Origin: Gluconobacter kanchanaburiensis NBRC 103587
GTDB taxonomy: Bacteria; Pseudomonadota; Alphaproteobacteria; Acetobacterales; Acetobacteraceae
Direction: 5' to 3'
NCBI RefSeq assembly: GCF_007988905.1
Contig: NZ_BJVA01000010.1
Span: 1 to 64,000, forward strand
Length of the DNA stretch: 64,000 nucleotides
This document shows, one piece after another, positions 49,679-58,261 of this stretch. The notes under the pieces were generated by a model. That model did not search any database. It saw only the letters and a program-made list of their open reading frames with translations, and had not been told where the DNA came from. Numbering within the stretch: position 1 is the first letter of the stretch; each line of letters begins with the position of its first letter. Position numbers and translations under genes: made by a program.

Positions 49679-51616
49679 ATGATTACTACGCTCCGCCACC
49701 TCTTCGTTGATTCCTGGGCCGGCCGCGCCGCCGCACTGCTGATCTTTCTGGCCTTCATCGGATGGGGCGTCGGAGACGTATACTCCAACATGGGAACCGC
49801 AAGTTCGAACGAAGTCGTTCGCGTCGGTGACCGCAGCATCACGCCCGACGATTTCAGCCGCGCCCTCTCGACTCAGCTTTCTGCGGTGGCCAAACAAATC
49901 GGTCTCGCCGATCCCTCCCAGCTTCCAAAAAGTGAAGTGGAGCAGGCAGCGCGACAGACTCTGCAGAACCTTGTGATCCAGAACGAGACGCAGCTCGCCG
50001 CCTCTCGATCTGGCATGACTGTTCCGGATGATTTGGTCAGACAGGAAATCTTTGCGATTCCGGCGTTTCATAATGCAGCCGGCGTCTTTGACCGGAGCGT
50101 TTTCAATGAGCGTCTTGCACGGATCGGCCTTTCCGAAGGCAAGCTTCTTCAGGCCATTCGTGAAGACATCGCATCCCGCGGCCTCCTGCAGGGTATGGGG
50201 CAGTCCGTTCAGGCCCCCGCTCCCCTGACCCAGCGAATGCTGTCCTTCGACGCAAGCCAGCGTGTTTTCGATCTGATCCAGATTCCATTTGCAGGAGGAG
50301 TCGTCACAGCAGCGCCCACCGATGAACAGCTTCACCGTTTCTATGACAATCACCCGCAGATCTTCCGGACCACTGAGTACCGTCACGCGAAAATGGTGGT
50401 CATGACGCCTGAAAGCGTTGCAAAGACGATCGAAGTCCCCGACGACGTCCTGCACCGGCTCTATGATTTCCAGGCGCGGACATACGATATGCCGGAAACG
50501 CGTACGATCCAGGTCCTGACGTTCACCGATCAGGCGAAAGCCGCGGATGCCGCGACCGCCTGGAAAGGTGGTGCCTCCTGGGATGATATCCAGAAAAAAT
50601 TCCCAGAGGCAGCAGCCGTTTCCCTCCCGGGTGTGCGGCAGAGCGATATTCCCAATCCCGAGCTTGCGAAAATGGCATTTGCCGCTCCTGCGGACCGGAT
50701 TTCAGGACCTGAAAAAACCGGAATGGGATGGGTGGTTTTCAATATCTCCGCCGTCACAGCACCCCACAAGACCAGTTTCGACCAGGCAAAAGCCGAATTG
50801 AAAACCCAGGTCCAGAAGCAGGAAGCTGGAGAAGCACTTCAGGCCCGTCAGAAACAGTTTCAGGACGCAGTCGCAGGCTCCTCCACGCTTGAGCAGATCC
50901 CGGGGGATCTGGGGGCAGTTCCCGCAGCCGGGACGCTCGACTCCAACGGTATGACCCAGGATGGTCTCCCTGCACCCATTCCCGGTGACGCGGCTTTGCG
51001 CCAGGCCATCATCCATCAGATCTTTACCCAGGCAAAGGGCGCGCAGCCGACCGTGATCAACGGCCCGAACGGCACGGCGTTCTCGGTACTGGTCGATGAA
51101 GTTCATCCTGGCACCCTGAAGCCATTTGACAATGTTCGTGATCAAGTCGTGCAGGAATGGACAACCGAACAGAAACGCCGTGCCGCCAATCTTCGTACAA
51201 CGGCATTATTCAGTAGCGCGAAAGCGGGCAGTCTGCGGAAAGCCCTTGAGGGTCAGCCGGAAGCAGCGGCCCTGCGTCAGGATGTGACGGTTTCACGTGT
51301 TCATCCGGATCAGAGTCTCCCGCAAAATGTGTTGCAGGGCGCATTCGGCCTCAAGCCCGGCACAACCGGAATGTATGAAACACCGGATGCTTTCTGGCTG
51401 GTCAACGTCACCGCAGACAAGCCGGCAACAGCAGAAGACATGAAGACTCTCGGCAGCCAGCTCTCCGGAGAATATGTCCAGTCCATGCGTTCGGACATTC
51501 CGGTTGCCCTGAATGCCGCGATGGAAAGAGCCGTACCCCCGTCACATATCAATATGGCACTCTACAATCAGGTCGTGAACGCGGCCATGCCTCCTGCCAC
51601 GAACGGAGGGCATTGA
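49679..51616 (+). CDS. ppiD: PpiD-like periplasmic folding factor (SurA-N/parvulin domain)
   Basis: A 645-residue membrane-anchored chaperone. After a short cytoplasmic start there is one helix (RAAALLIFLAFIGWGVG, residues 16-32), then a SurA-type N-terminal domain with EVVRVGDRSITPDDF, and a central parvulin-like region that has lost most of the usual active-site motifs. It should help fold proteins leaving the Sec channel. ATG 49679 is used; the longer frame to 49520 has no family support. Its stop overlaps the trpE ATG, so it leads the trp operon. Confidence 0.88.
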   Translation: MITTLRHLFVDSWAGRAAALLIFLAFIGWGVGDVYSNMGTASSNEVVRVGDRSITPDDFSRALSTQLSAVAKQIGLADPSQLPKSEVEQAARQTLQNLVIQNETQLAASRSGMTVPDDLVRQEIFAIPAFHNAAGVFDRSVFNERLARIGLSEGKLLQAIREDIASRGLLQGMGQSVQAPAPLTQRMLSFDASQRVFDLIQIPFAGGVVTAAPTDEQLHRFYDNHPQIFRTTEYRHAKMVVMTPESVAKTIEVPDDVLHRLYDFQARTYDMPETRTIQVLTFTDQAKAADAATAWKGGASWDDIQKKFPEAAAVSLPGVRQSDIPNPELAKMAFAAPADRISGPEKTGMGWVVFNISAVTAPHKTSFDQAKAELKTQVQKQEAGEALQARQKQFQDAVAGSSTLEQIPGDLGAVPAAGTLDSNGMTQDGLPAPIPGDAALRQAIIHQIFTQAKGAQPTVINGPNGTAFSVLVDEVHPGTLKPFDNVRDQVVQEWTTEQKRRAANLRTTALFSSAKAGSLRKALEGQPEAAALRQDVTVSRVHPDQSLPQNVLQGAFGLKPGTTGMYETPDAFWLVNVTADKPATAEDMKTLGSQLSGEYVQSMRSDIPVALNAAMERAVPPSHINMALYNQVVNAAMPPATNGGH

Positions 51617-53028
51617 TGTCTGTCGTCCACAGCGTCGAGGCTGCTGACCTCCTGACACCGGTCTCCGCCTTTCTGCGACTCTCCAATCTGTCTGATGATC
51701 CTTATCGGTTGCTTTTCGAGAGCGTGGAGGGCGGTGCTGCCCGCGGGCGATATTCCGTTATCGCCCTTCTTCCCGATCTGGTCTGGAAGTGCCGGGACGG
51801 CCAGGTCACACTGGATGGAGCACCGATCAAGGGTGTACCCCTCGACACGCTAAACGCCATCGTGGACGACAGCCAGATAGAGCTTCCGCCCGATATGCCG
51901 CCTATGATCGGCGGGGTGTTCGGTGTTCTGGGCTATGACATGGTGCGCCAGATGGAGCGGCTTCCCAACCCGCCCACTAATGATCTGGGTTTGCCGGAAG
52001 GCATCATGATCCGACCGCGTCTTTTCGCTGTGTTCGATTCGGTGCGTGATGAGCTGACGCTGGCGGTTCCTGTTCGGAAGGGGACCACAGAAGCCGAGGC
52101 TCATGCTCTTCTCGCTCGTGCACGATCCGCGCTGGCAGCGCCGCTTGCAGAGGTGCGTGAAACACTACCCGCCGGCGCGACGCTGGTACCGCCCGTTTCG
52201 AACATGACGCAGCAGCAGTTTGAGGATTGCGTTCGGAAGGCGCAGGATTACATCGCAGCCGGGGATGCTTTCCAGATCGTCCCGAGTCAACGGTTCACGA
52301 CACCTTTTCCACTCTCGCCCCTATCTCTTTATCGGAGCCTGCGTCGCGTCAATCCAGCGCCCTTCCTGTTTGTGATGGAGCTGGAAGATTACGCACTCGT
52401 CGGTTCTTCGCCAGAAATTCTCGTACGTCTGCGCGATGGTGAGGTCACGGTTCGGCCGTTGGCCGGTACCCGCCCGCGCGGTGTGGATAGGGAAGAGGAT
52501 CTTGCACTCGAAAAGGAGCTTCTGGCTGACCGCAAGGAACTGGCCGAACACCTGATGCTGATCGATCTTGGGCGCAACGATGTCGGGCGCGTCTCAATGC
52601 TCGGAAGCGTCGACGTGCCGGAAAAATTCGTTGTCGAGCGTTACAGCCATGTGATGCATATTTCATCGACCGTAACGGGCCGTATTGCAGAGGGAAAAAC
52701 AGCAATGGACGCCCTTGTGGCCGCGTTCCCGGCCGGAACGCTGACGGGTGCTCCCAAGATCAGGGCGATGGAAATCATCGACGAACTGGAACCCACGCGG
52801 CGCGGTCCCTATTCCGGCTGTGTGGGATATTTCGGTGCTGACGGGGAAATGGACACCTGCATCGGACTGCGCATGGCCGTACTCAAAGACGGAAACATGT
52901 ATGTGCAGGCCGGGTGCGGCGTGGTGGCGGACAGTGATCCGAACGCCGAATTTCGCGAAACGCAGGCGAAAGCCCGCGCGCTTTTCCGTGCTGCGGAAAT
53001 TGCAGTCTCGAACGCCGCGAAAGTCTGA
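51616..53028 (+). CDS. trpE: Anthranilate synthase component I
   Basis: TrpE makes anthranilate from chorismate with ammonia from TrpG, and is usually feedback-inhibited by tryptophan. The 470-residue protein has the N-terminal LLFESVEGGAARGRYSVI (tryptophan-binding region) and the catalytic core with FQIVPSQRF, SPEILVRL, RPLAGTRPRG, DLGRNDVGRVS, FPAGTLTGAPK and GCGVVADSDP. ATG 51616 has GGAGGG 5 bases upstream; the TTG before it is not needed. A hairpin lies in the gap to trpG. Confidence 0.96.
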   Translation: MSVVHSVEAADLLTPVSAFLRLSNLSDDPYRLLFESVEGGAARGRYSVIALLPDLVWKCRDGQVTLDGAPIKGVPLDTLNAIVDDSQIELPPDMPPMIGGVFGVLGYDMVRQMERLPNPPTNDLGLPEGIMIRPRLFAVFDSVRDELTLAVPVRKGTTEAEAHALLARARSALAAPLAEVRETLPAGATLVPPVSNMTQQQFEDCVRKAQDYIAAGDAFQIVPSQRFTTPFPLSPLSLYRSLRRVNPAPFLFVMELEDYALVGSSPEILVRLRDGEVTVRPLAGTRPRGVDREEDLALEKELLADRKELAEHLMLIDLGRNDVGRVSMLGSVDVPEKFVVERYSHVMHISSTVTGRIAEGKTAMDALVAAFPAGTLTGAPKIRAMEIIDELEPTRRGPYSGCVGYFGADGEMDTCIGLRMAVLKDGNMYVQAGCGVVADSDPNAEFRETQAKARALFRAAEIAVSNAAKV

Positions 53029-53034
53029 AAGAAG

Positions 53035-53058
53035 ACCCGTGCATCCTCGGGCACGGGT
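53035..53058 (+). other. Hairpin between trpE and trpG
   Basis: ACCCGTGC (53035-53042) and GCACGGGT (53051-53058) form a perfect 8-bp stem with an 8-base loop. No T-run follows. It may modulate expression of downstream genes or be an mRNA processing site. Confidence 0.5.
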
Positions 53059-53108
53059 AGGTTCGCGAGATGTTTGACGAAAAAGCCCTTGAAGGTCATT
53101 CTGCCGCC

Positions 53109-53705
53109 ATGATTCTGCTTATCGATAATTACGACAGCTTCACGTTCAACATCGTCCACCATCTGGGTGCTCTCGGCGTTGAATGTGACGTGCGCCGTAA
53201 CGATGCGCTGAGCGTTGAAGACGCGCTTGCGCTGAAGCCGTCGGCAATTGTGATTTCTCCTGGCCCAGGCACGCCTGCTGAGGCAGGAATTTGTTGCGAT
53301 CTGATCCGCGCCGCGACGGGAATCGTACCGGTTTTTGGTGTCTGTCTCGGACATCAGGCAATCGGACAGGTTTTCGGAGCAGAAGTCGTCCGTGCGCCGG
53401 TTCCGATGCATGGAAAGATCAGCGCCGTCCATCATGATGGATCAGGCGTTTTTTCTGGGCTGCCCGATCCCGTGGACGTGGTCCGCTATCACAGTCTGAC
53501 ATTGCAGCCTGACAGCATCCCCGAGACGCTTGTCGTCAATGCCCGAACCGATGACGGGATCATCATGGGCGTCCGTCATCGTGATTATCCCGTGCATGGT
53601 GTTCAGTTTCATCCAGAAAGCATTGCTTCCGTTGCCGGGCGCGAGCTCCTGGCCAATTTTCTGAATATTGCCGGCATTTCGTTTCAGGCCACAAAGGCCG
53701 CGTGA
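53109..53705 (+). CDS. trpG: Anthranilate synthase component II (glutamine amidotransferase)
   Basis: TrpG supplies ammonia to TrpE, and in many bacteria also to PabB. The 198-residue class I amidotransferase has ILLIDNYDSFTFN at its start, SPGPGTP, the nucleophile Cys in FGVCLGHQAIG, and the His-Glu pair in GVQFHPES. ATG 53109 matches the family start; ATG 53070 would add 13 residues. The stop overlaps trpD (GTGA). Confidence 0.95.
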   Translation: MILLIDNYDSFTFNIVHHLGALGVECDVRRNDALSVEDALALKPSAIVISPGPGTPAEAGICCDLIRAATGIVPVFGVCLGHQAIGQVFGAEVVRAPVPMHGKISAVHHDGSGVFSGLPDPVDVVRYHSLTLQPDSIPETLVVNARTDDGIIMGVRHRDYPVHGVQFHPESIASVAGRELLANFLNIAGISFQATKAA

Positions 53706-54805
53706 CAGTGAGTGTGGACTTCACGGCCCTGCTGCACAAGGCCGCTTCGGGAAAACCCCTCGACAGCCATGAAGCAGAGAGTGCATTTCACGCCATTATG
53801 GCAGGAGATGTAGATCCGGTTCACCTCTCAGCGTTCCTGACAGCATTAAAAATGCGGGGCGAAACCCTCGCGGAACTGACTGGCGCAGTGCAGGCCGTTC
53901 GCCATCACATGACGCTTCTCCCCAACGTGCCGGCGAATGCAATTGATGTCTGCGGTACGGGCGGAGACGGCCTCAAAACTCTGAATGTTTCCACCGCTGT
54001 GGCTTTCGTTCTGGCTGGACTGGGGGTGCCGGTCGCGAAACATGGAAACCGCGCTTTGTCGTCAGCAACCGGAGCGACGGATGTTCTGGAAGTTCTGGGT
54101 ATTCCCCCCACAGACGACCTGATCCTTCAGGCCCGACGACTGCGAGACAACGGTCTCGTTTTTCTTGCAGCGCCCCAGCATCATCCTGCGATGCGTCACG
54201 CAGGCCCGGTCCGCAAGGCACTGGGCTTTCGAACATTATTCAACCTTCTGGGACCGTTGTGTAATCCGGCGCAGGTCCGTCACCAGTTGATTGGTGTGTT
54301 TGAAGGTGGGTGGTGCGAACCTGTGGCCCGCGCTCTGGGCGCTCTGGGCAGCCAGTCGGTCTGGGTCGTACACGGCACCACAGACGAAGGCGGAAGTGAT
54401 GAACTCACTCTTTCTGGCACTTCACAGGTTTGTGCCTGGGAAAAAGAGTCTCTTATATCTTTGAAAATCGACCCTGAGATGGCTGGACTCCCCAGCTCCC
54501 CGATTTCATCCATTCGCGGCGGAGATGCCCGCACAAATGCTGAGGCGCTACTCGCCCTGCTTGACGGGGCGCAGGGAGCCTATCGCGATACGGTCCTTCT
54601 CAACGCTGCCGCAGCGCTTCACGTGGCAGGTCGCGGCGATATCGTGAAGTCAGGAACGATTGACGTTCAGGCTTTCCATCGCAATGTAGATCTGGCGGCG
54701 GAATCTATCGACCGGGGGCTGGCTCGTGCATCCCTTGATCGGATACGCGGGACCATAGATCTCCCAATCCATTTTATTGCTTCCACAGACGCAGGACGAT
54801 CATGA
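53702..54805 (+). CDS. trpD: Anthranilate phosphoribosyltransferase
   Basis: TrpD transfers phosphoribose from PRPP to anthranilate. The 367-residue protein has DVCGTGGDGLKTLNVST (PRPP loop), KHGNRALSSATGATDVLE and HPAMRHAGPVRKALGFRTLFN (split motif), and the acidic HGTTDEGGSDE. The GTG start overlaps the trpG stop and the 3' end overlaps trpC, so all are coupled. Confidence 0.96.
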   Translation: MTVSVDFTALLHKAASGKPLDSHEAESAFHAIMAGDVDPVHLSAFLTALKMRGETLAELTGAVQAVRHHMTLLPNVPANAIDVCGTGGDGLKTLNVSTAVAFVLAGLGVPVAKHGNRALSSATGATDVLEVLGIPPTDDLILQARRLRDNGLVFLAAPQHHPAMRHAGPVRKALGFRTLFNLLGPLCNPAQVRHQLIGVFEGGWCEPVARALGALGSQSVWVVHGTTDEGGSDELTLSGTSQVCAWEKESLISLKIDPEMAGLPSSPISSIRGGDARTNAEALLALLDGAQGAYRDTVLLNAAAALHVAGRGDIVKSGTIDVQAFHRNVDLAAESIDRGLARASLDRIRGTIDLPIHFIASTDAGRS

Positions 54806-55728
54806 CAGTCATGTACCATCGACCGGCGATGACATATTCGCCTGAGGGAACAGAGCAGTTTCCAGACCCTGAGGTTCCGGAAACGACGACCCCTCCGATT
54901 AAAAATCCGGAAGCCGAGACCGCCGCAGATCGCAGCGACGTTCTTGCACGGATCTGCGCCAGGACAAGGGTGGATATTGAACAGCGCTCCCAGATTATGT
55001 CTCTTAAAGACATTACGGCGAGAGCTCGCGAAGTCACGACGCCGACCCGGGGTTTCGGTCAGGCCCTTCAGCATCTGACTGCGGACCGGCAGGTTGGATT
55101 AATTGCCGAAATCAAAAAAGCGTCTCCGTCCGCTGGTATCCTGCGCCCGGACTACGAACCGGTAAGGATCGCGCAGGACTATCAGGCGGCCGGTGCCACA
55201 TGTCTCTCCGTTCTGACGGAGGGGTCCTGCTTCCATGGCAACACGGAAGATATCCGTCTAGTCCGGGAAGCCTGCAGCCTGCCGATTTTACGCAAGGACT
55301 TCATTCTCGACCCCTGGCAGGTCCATGAAAGCCGACTGATCGGTGCGGACTGCATTCTTCTGATCATGGCGGTGCTGACAGAAACCCAAGCAGCCGAACT
55401 GATCGCGATTGCACGCGGACTGGATATGGACGTCCTGCTGGAAGTCCATGATGAGGCAGAGTTAAATCGTGCGCTAGCACTGGATACATTTCTGATCGGG
55501 ATCAACAACCGTAATCTGCGTACGCTCAAAACCGACATCCAAACAACCATCGATCTCGCCCCTCTGGTGCCGCCAGATCGTCTGGTCGTCTCTGAGAGTG
55601 GTATCCGCACTCAGGATGACATGATGAAGGTCGGTGCTGTGGGCGCGAGCGCCGTTCTGGTGGGCGAAAGTCTGCTACGTGAGCCTGATCCTGGCGTGGC
55701 AGCGCGTCGTCTGCTCGGTTTCGTTTAG
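54802..55728 (+). CDS. trpC: Indole-3-glycerol phosphate synthase
   Basis: TrpC makes indole-3-glycerol phosphate. The 308-residue protein is longer than the usual 260 or so: residues 1-47 form a polar, acidic, Pro-rich extension before the barrel begins at DVLARICARTRVDIE. Catalytic motifs include AEIKKASPSAGIL, LSVLTEG, LRKDFILDPWQV, IGINNRNLRT and VSESGI. The extension may reflect a wrong start; an ATG at 54829 is another option. No trpF domain is fused, in line with the separate trpF gene. A terminator follows. Confidence 0.95.
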   Translation: MTVMYHRPAMTYSPEGTEQFPDPEVPETTTPPIKNPEAETAADRSDVLARICARTRVDIEQRSQIMSLKDITARAREVTTPTRGFGQALQHLTADRQVGLIAEIKKASPSAGILRPDYEPVRIAQDYQAAGATCLSVLTEGSCFHGNTEDIRLVREACSLPILRKDFILDPWQVHESRLIGADCILLIMAVLTETQAAELIAIARGLDMDVLLEVHDEAELNRALALDTFLIGINNRNLRTLKTDIQTTIDLAPLVPPDRLVVSESGIRTQDDMMKVGAVGASAVLVGESLLREPDPGVAARRLLGFV

Positions 55729-55730
55729 AC

Positions 55731-55756
55731 TCAGACCGCCTCTTGAGGCGGTCTGA
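55731..55756 (+). terminator. Terminator of the trp operon
   Basis: A perfect 12-bp inverted repeat TCAGACCGCCTC/GAGGCGGTCTGA with a 2-base loop, followed by ACTGTTTTT. It is a good rho-independent terminator for trpC. Confidence 0.9.
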
Positions 55757-55880
55757 ACTGTTTTTCACGGCACCTCCCGTAGATCGAAGCCGTCCCTCAC
55801 AGGCGGGGCATGGTCTGGCATTTGACGGCTTCTGCCGCTAAAGCATGCGGGATTTTGTGCATTTTCATCAGGAGACCGTC

Positions 55881-56885
55881 ATGGACGAGACACCGTCCGC
55901 TTCAGGCCGGAGCAACGGTCCGGCCCTTTCGCCGGAGACCATGAAGCGCGCTTACAGGGACATGCTTCTTGTTCGGCGATTTGAGGAAAAGGCAGGCCAG
56001 CTTTACGGCATGGGCCTGATCGGCGGCTTCTGCCATCTCTATATCGGGCAGGAAGCCGTTGTGGTTGGGATCGGCCTCAACATGAAGCAGGGCGACAAGT
56101 CCATCACGTCCTATCGCGATCACGGGCAGATGCTCGTAGCAGGCATGACGCCGCGCGGTGTTATGGCGGAACTGACGGGGCGGTCCGGTGGGTATTCCCG
56201 CGGCAAGGGGGGCTCCATGCACATGTTCTCCCGTGAAAAAGAGTTCTACGGCGGTCATGGCATTGTCGGGGCACAGGTGGCCCTCGGCACGGGGCTGGCG
56301 TTTGCGAACAAGTATCGCGGTACGGATGAAGTCTCGATCGTGTATTTCGGCGAAGGAGCCTCTGCACAGGGGCAGGTTTATGAGAGCTTCAATCTCGCCG
56401 CACTGCACAAGCTGCCCTGCATCTATGTGATCGAAAATAACCGCTACGGTATGGGCACATCCATCGAGCGCGCTTCGGCCTCCAAAGATCTGTCCCGCAA
56501 CGGCGAGCCCTGGGGCATTGCCAGCCGCAAGGTAGATGGCATGGATATCTTCGCTGTGCATGAAGCCGCGCAGGAGGCCATAGAATATTGCCGTGCGGGC
56601 AAGGGGCCGTTCCTGCTGGAAATGGAAACCTATCGCTATCGTGGGCACTCCATGTCCGATCCGGCGAAATATCGCCAGCGCGCAGAGGTTGAAGAAATGC
56701 GTCGTACGCGCGATCCAATCGAGACCCTGAAAGCCGAGATGCTACGCAGCGGGATCGAAGAGAGCGTGTTCAAGGACATTGAGACGGACGTAAAAGCCAT
56801 TGTGGCTGACGCGGCCGAATTTGCGCAGACGAGCCCTGAGCCGGATCATTCCGAACTCTGGACTGATATTCTGGTGGAGGCCTGA
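55881..56885 (+). CDS. pdhA: Pyruvate dehydrogenase E1 alpha subunit
   Basis: The alpha subunit of heterotetrameric E1 binds thiamine diphosphate with PdhB and decarboxylates pyruvate. The 334-residue protein shows LLVRRFEEKAGQLYGMGLI, FCHLYIGQEA, the YGGHGIVGAQV stretch, and the ThDP/Mg region FGEGASAQGQVYESFN with IENNRYGMGT. The phosphorylation-loop-like RYRGHSMSDP segment is present. ATG 55881 has AGGAG 6 bases upstream; the frame to 55845 is not used. Confidence 0.96.
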   Translation: MDETPSASGRSNGPALSPETMKRAYRDMLLVRRFEEKAGQLYGMGLIGGFCHLYIGQEAVVVGIGLNMKQGDKSITSYRDHGQMLVAGMTPRGVMAELTGRSGGYSRGKGGSMHMFSREKEFYGGHGIVGAQVALGTGLAFANKYRGTDEVSIVYFGEGASAQGQVYESFNLAALHKLPCIYVIENNRYGMGTSIERASASKDLSRNGEPWGIASRKVDGMDIFAVHEAAQEAIEYCRAGKGPFLLEMETYRYRGHSMSDPAKYRQRAEVEEMRRTRDPIETLKAEMLRSGIEESVFKDIETDVKAIVADAAEFAQTSPEPDHSELWTDILVEA

Positions 56886-56888
56886 TCC

Positions 56889-58256
56889 ATGGCATCTCTC
56901 ATTTTGATGCCGGCACTCTCGCCGACGATGACCGAAGGGACACTTGCGCGCTGGCTCAAGGCGGCAGGTGAGGCCGTTTCCGCCGGAGACGTGATTGCCG
57001 AGATCGAGACCGACAAGGCGACTATGGAAGTAGAAGCTGTAGACGAAGGCGTGATCGGCAAGACGCTGGTGACCGAAGGTACGCAGAATATCGCGGTTAA
57101 CACGCCGATCGCAGTGCTTCTGGCGGAAGGCGAGGATGCTGCCGCAGCAGACACTGTAGTCCGTTCTGCCGATCCAACTGCAGGCGCTTCTGTCGCGATT
57201 GAAACATCGGCTGATCCAGGGATCGTGGAAGCACCGGAAGTCGCACAGGCCGAGAACGACCGGGACTGGGGCGAAACCAGCGAAATTACCGTCCGTCAGG
57301 CCCTGCGTGATGCGATGGCAGCCGAGCTTCGTCGCGATGAGGACGTGTTCCTGATCGGTGAGGAAGTGGCGCAGTATCAGGGGGCCTACAAGGTCAGTCA
57401 GGGACTGCTGGATGAGTTCGGCGAGAAGCGTGTGATCGACACCCCGATTACCGAACATGGCTTCACGGGCATGGCTGTCGGCGCGGCGCTAACAGGCCTG
57501 AAGCCGATCGTTGAGTTTATGACCATGAACTTCTCGCTGCAAGCAGTTGATCATATTATTAATTCTGCCGCTAAGACACTCTACATGTCCGGCGGCCAGA
57601 TGGGCTGCCCCATCGTGTTTCGTGGCCCGAACGGAGCTGCGGCCCGCGTAGGAGCGCAGCATTCGCAGTGTTTTGCGAGCTGGTTTGCGCATATTCCTGG
57701 CCTGAAAGTGGTCGCACCTTGGTCGGCTGCTGATGCGAAAGGTCTGCTACGCGCCGCCATCCGGGATCCGAACCCGGTCATCGTACTGGAAAATGAGATC
57801 CTGTACGGCCAGAAATTCCCGTGCCCGGTGGATGAGGATTTTATCTTGCCAATCGGTCGTGCGAAGATCGAACGGGAAGGGACGGATGTGACGCTCGTGG
57901 CGTTCTCCATCATGGTCGGGGTGGCCCTGGAAGCCGCCGCCCTTCTGGCGGAAGAAGGTATTTCGGCCGAAGTCATCAATCTGCGCTCGATCCGTCCTCT
58001 GGATACCGAAACGATCGTGCGCAGTGTGAAGAAGACGAACCGGATCGTGTCCGTCGAAGAAGGCTGGCCAGTGGCAGGCATCGGTGCGGAAATCTGCACC
58101 GTGGCGGTCGAGCAGGCTTTTGACTGGCTCGATGCTCCGCCGGCGCGTGTCTGCGGGCTCGACCTGCCGATGCCATATGCGGCCAATCTCGAAAAACTGG
58201 CACTTCCCAAACCTGAATGGGTTGTGGATGCCGTTCGCAAGCAGCTGCGGGACTGA
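56889..58256 (+). CDS. pdhB: Pyruvate dehydrogenase E1 beta subunit with N-terminal lipoyl domain
   Basis: The beta subunit completes the E1 active site. This 455-residue form has an extra N-terminal lipoyl domain (residues 1-80) with the lipoyl Lys in [12 protein letters not shown], then a linker rich in Ala/Asp/Glu, and the transketolase-type catalytic domain from about residue 132 ([14 protein letters not shown]). It contains [14 protein letters not shown] and [15 protein letters not shown]. This fusion is typical of alphaproteobacteria. It starts 3 bases after pdhA. Confidence 0.96.
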   Translation: MASLILMPALSPTMTEGTLARWLKAAGEAVSAGDVIAEIETDKATMEVEAVDEGVIGKTLVTEGTQNIAVNTPIAVLLAEGEDAAAADTVVRSADPTAGASVAIETSADPGIVEAPEVAQAENDRDWGETSEITVRQALRDAMAAELRRDEDVFLIGEEVAQYQGAYKVSQGLLDEFGEKRVIDTPITEHGFTGMAVGAALTGLKPIVEFMTMNFSLQAVDHIINSAAKTLYMSGGQMGCPIVFRGPNGAAARVGAQHSQCFASWFAHIPGLKVVAPWSAADAKGLLRAAIRDPNPVIVLENEILYGQKFPCPVDEDFILPIGRAKIEREGTDVTLVAFSIMVGVALEAAALLAEEGISAEVINLRSIRPLDTETIVRSVKKTNRIVSVEEGWPVAGIGAEICTVAVEQAFDWLDAPPARVCGLDLPMPYAANLEKLALPKPEWVVDAVRKQLRD

Positions 58257-58261
58257 CAACG

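Noticed and set aside
49388-50455. 355-residue minus-strand frame
   Set aside because: It is antisense to ppiD, which has clear domains, and has no recognisable motif; only its last 31 codons lie in intergenic DNA.
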